Shown here: positions 62,444-64,000 of the stretch, piece after piece
How the letters are laid out: each line of letters opens with the position of its first letter
How positions within the stretch are numbered: position 1 is the stretch's first letter
Assembly: GCF_000934725.1 (NCBI RefSeq)
Contig: NZ_JYNS01000001.1
Coordinates: forward strand, 496,001 to 560,000
Direction of reading: 5' to 3'
From: Methyloterricola oryzae
GTDB taxonomy: Bacteria; Pseudomonadota; Gammaproteobacteria; Methylococcales; Methylococcaceae
DNA: 64,000 nt
Translations under genes and position numbers: made by a program
The notes under the pieces: model-generated
Databases searched by the model: none
Seen by the model: the letters and a program-made list of their open reading frames with translations, nothing else
Told to the model about the DNA's origin: nothing

Positions 62444-63856
62444 ATGCGGGGCTATTACCGACACACCAAGATCATCGTCAGCCTAGGACCTGCGACCGAA
62501 AGCCGCGAACAGATCGCCAAGCTTATCCGGAGCGGCGTCGACATGATCCGGCTGAGCATGGCCTTCATCAGCTCCGCTCAGGTCGGCGAGATCGTCGCCA
62601 GAATTCGACAGGTCTCTAGCGAAGTCGAGCGACACGTGGCCATCATGCTGGATCTGCAAGGACCTGAAATGCATACCGGTGTCCTCGATCACGACGTGGA
62701 TCTGCAATTCGGCCAGGAATTCGAGTTCTTCACGGGGGCCCCCACCCCCGGACGACAGGGCGTCTGGGTCAATCATCCCGGCCTGCCCGGCGATGTCAGC
62801 GTCGGCGACAGCATCCTGGTGGACCGCGGCAGCATCCGCCTGGAGGTGACGCAAAAGGAAGCGTATCGGGTCTGCTGCGTCGTTAAGACGCCGGGGACGC
62901 TGGGCTCATGCAAGAATATCAACCTGCCGGGCATCACCCCCGACTTGCCGCCCATTACCGACGCCGACCGGGATTACCTGGCGCAGGGGGTGGCGGCCGG
63001 TATTGATTTCGTCGCCCTCTCCTTCGCCCGCCAGCCCAAGGATATCGACGAACTGCGCGCCCTGCTGGAGAGCCACGGTTCGCCCGCACGCATCATCGCC
63101 AAGATCGAGGATCAAGTGGGCCTGCGCAATCTGGATGGTATCGTCGCCAAGGCGGACGGCATCATGGTGGCCCGAGGCGACCTGGCGGTGGAGATCGACG
63201 ACCACATTCTGCCCTTGGTTCAGGCGCGCATCGTGGAATCCTGCCATGCCCACGGCAAGCCGGTCATCATCGCCACGCACCTGCTCGAATCCATGGTGTC
63301 CTCGCCCCGGCCGACCCGCGCCGAAATCACCGACGTCACCGATGCCATCAAGAGCATGGTGGACGCCCTCATGCTCTCCACCGAGACCACCACCGGCAGC
63401 TATCCCCTGGAATGCGTGACGGTGCTGCAGAACATCCTCGAGAGCGTCGAACCCAAGGAACAGCGGCGCCTGAACGAGGCCATGCGCCTGCTGACGCCGA
63501 AATCCAAGATGCTCCGCTCCGCCGCTGTGCTGGCGCAGGACCTGGACCGCTCCGGCATCGTGGTATTCAGCCGCAGCGGTTCCCTGCCCTATATCCTGGG
63601 CGCGCTCAGGCCCCGCTCGGTGCCCATCTATGCCTTCACCGACGTGGATGCGGTGTTCCGTCACCTGCTGCTGCCGTGGGGTGTGGAGCCGTTCCTCATG
63701 GATTTTTCCGACGATCCTGAAATCACCATCAAGAACGCCCTGGCTTATCTCCGGCGGCGCAACTGGTGCGACCCGGGCACCTGGCTGGTGGTGATCACCA
63801 ACGCCCTGGCCCATGGCGCCATCATCGACACCATCCAACTGCGGCAAGTGGAATGA
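62444..63856 (+). CDS. pyk: Divergent pyruvate kinase
   Basis: 470 residues with the barrel and C-terminal domains of pyruvate kinase. Phosphoryl-transfer residues align with E. coli numbering: Lys220 and Glu222 (AKIE), Asp246 (VARGDLAVEI) and Thr278 (IIATHLLESM). The N-terminal active-site motifs are unusual: RLNFSHG is RLSMAFI (residues 36-42), and LDTKGPEIRT is LDLQGPEMHT (69-78), so three of the four potassium ligands are changed. It may be a potassium-independent or functionally shifted paralogue. The start is ATG at 62444. Confidence 0.9.
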   Translation: MRGYYRHTKIIVSLGPATESREQIAKLIRSGVDMIRLSMAFISSAQVGEIVARIRQVSSEVERHVAIMLDLQGPEMHTGVLDHDVDLQFGQEFEFFTGAPTPGRQGVWVNHPGLPGDVSVGDSILVDRGSIRLEVTQKEAYRVCCVVKTPGTLGSCKNINLPGITPDLPPITDADRDYLAQGVAAGIDFVALSFARQPKDIDELRALLESHGSPARIIAKIEDQVGLRNLDGIVAKADGIMVARGDLAVEIDDHILPLVQARIVESCHAHGKPVIIATHLLESMVSSPRPTRAEITDVTDAIKSMVDALMLSTETTTGSYPLECVTVLQNILESVEPKEQRRLNEAMRLLTPKSKMLRSAAVLAQDLDRSGIVVFSRSGSLPYILGALRPRSVPIYAFTDVDAVFRHLLLPWGVEPFLMDFSDDPEITIKNALAYLRRRNWCDPGTWLVVITNALAHGAIIDTIQLRQVE

Positions 63857-63923
63857 GCGGGCTTCTGGCCGCACTTCGACCGGACCATTTTTTGCGAATC
63901 AGACAAGCGTAAGGGGACACTCC

Positions 63924-64000
63924 GTGGAACACAGCCAGTGGGTTTGGGCACCGATGGTGGAAGCAAGCACCAGGGCCGCGCCGGGCGAGCCTTGCATAAT
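63924..64000 (+). CDS. Possible 5' end of another gene (cut by window edge)
   Basis: GTG at 63924 follows AAGGGG by seven bases and opens a frame (starting MEHSQWVWAPMVEAS) to the right edge. Too short to identify. An ATG at 63954 is an alternative start. Confidence 0.35.
   Translation, partial: MEHSQWVWAPMVEASTRAAPGEPCI

Overview
The window looks like chromosome of a free-living, Gram-negative gammaproteobacterium of about 60% GC. It carries LpxD, an E. coli-type SpeD, a Vfr/Crp regulator next to OsmC and SpeD, FeoAB, Uup and MltD/YkuD-type cell-wall enzymes. Bacteriohemerythrin, glycogen phosphorylase, large chemosensory proteins and a NifA/sigma-54-controlled rnf operon suggest a nitrogen-fixing Methylococcales-like (methanotroph) organism. 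That placement is inference, because no methane-oxidation or nif structural gene lies in the window. No tRNA, rRNA, CRISPR array, insertion sequence or prophage was recognised.

Layout. 1-3863 (minus): a chemotaxis operon with a CheZ-like protein, CheY, and a CheA that runs off the left edge and carries a C-terminal zinc-binding CZB domain. 4287-19695: glycogen phosphorylase, a PspF-like sigma-54 activator coupled to a TauE/UreH-like membrane protein with a tandem palindromic operator, pyrF, an AEC permease, bacteriohemerythrin, a ferredoxin-less RACo-like ATPase, uup, a Sel1 protein, mdh, a metallochaperone, lpxD, a small secreted protein, dapE and a YffB-type reductase. 19794-29044: a fused 5-oxoprolinase, a glycine-zipper lipoprotein, a CheB-CheR-PAS fusion with a partner PAS protein, and a DUF900 hydrolase.

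29052-39599 is the most interesting part. A divergent gene of unknown function and an rnfABCDGE-rnfH-bfr operon share an intergenic region holding two exact TGT-N10-ACA NifA sites and a near-consensus -24/-12 promoter. The operon appears to continue without a break through five poorly characterised genes (one with DUF364-like features), a 26-residue micro-ORF and a Rieske ferredoxin. The inferred role is to drive electrons to nitrogenase-side ferredoxin/flavodoxin, with iron storage and unknown accessory functions co-expressed.

39740-52544: a hypothetical gene, a lower-GC glycosyltransferase, a DUF1289 protein, a REC-GGDEF-EAL protein, a large chemoreceptor and CheW, an ADP-ribosylglycohydrolase, feoAB, cysE and two small unlisted-size genes. 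52787-64000: a GNAT enzyme, a lytic transglycosylase, an L,D-transpeptidase, a SemiSWEET, a PuuD-like membrane protein, speD, osmC-like, crp/vfr, several small hypotheticals and a divergent pyruvate kinase with an altered potassium site.
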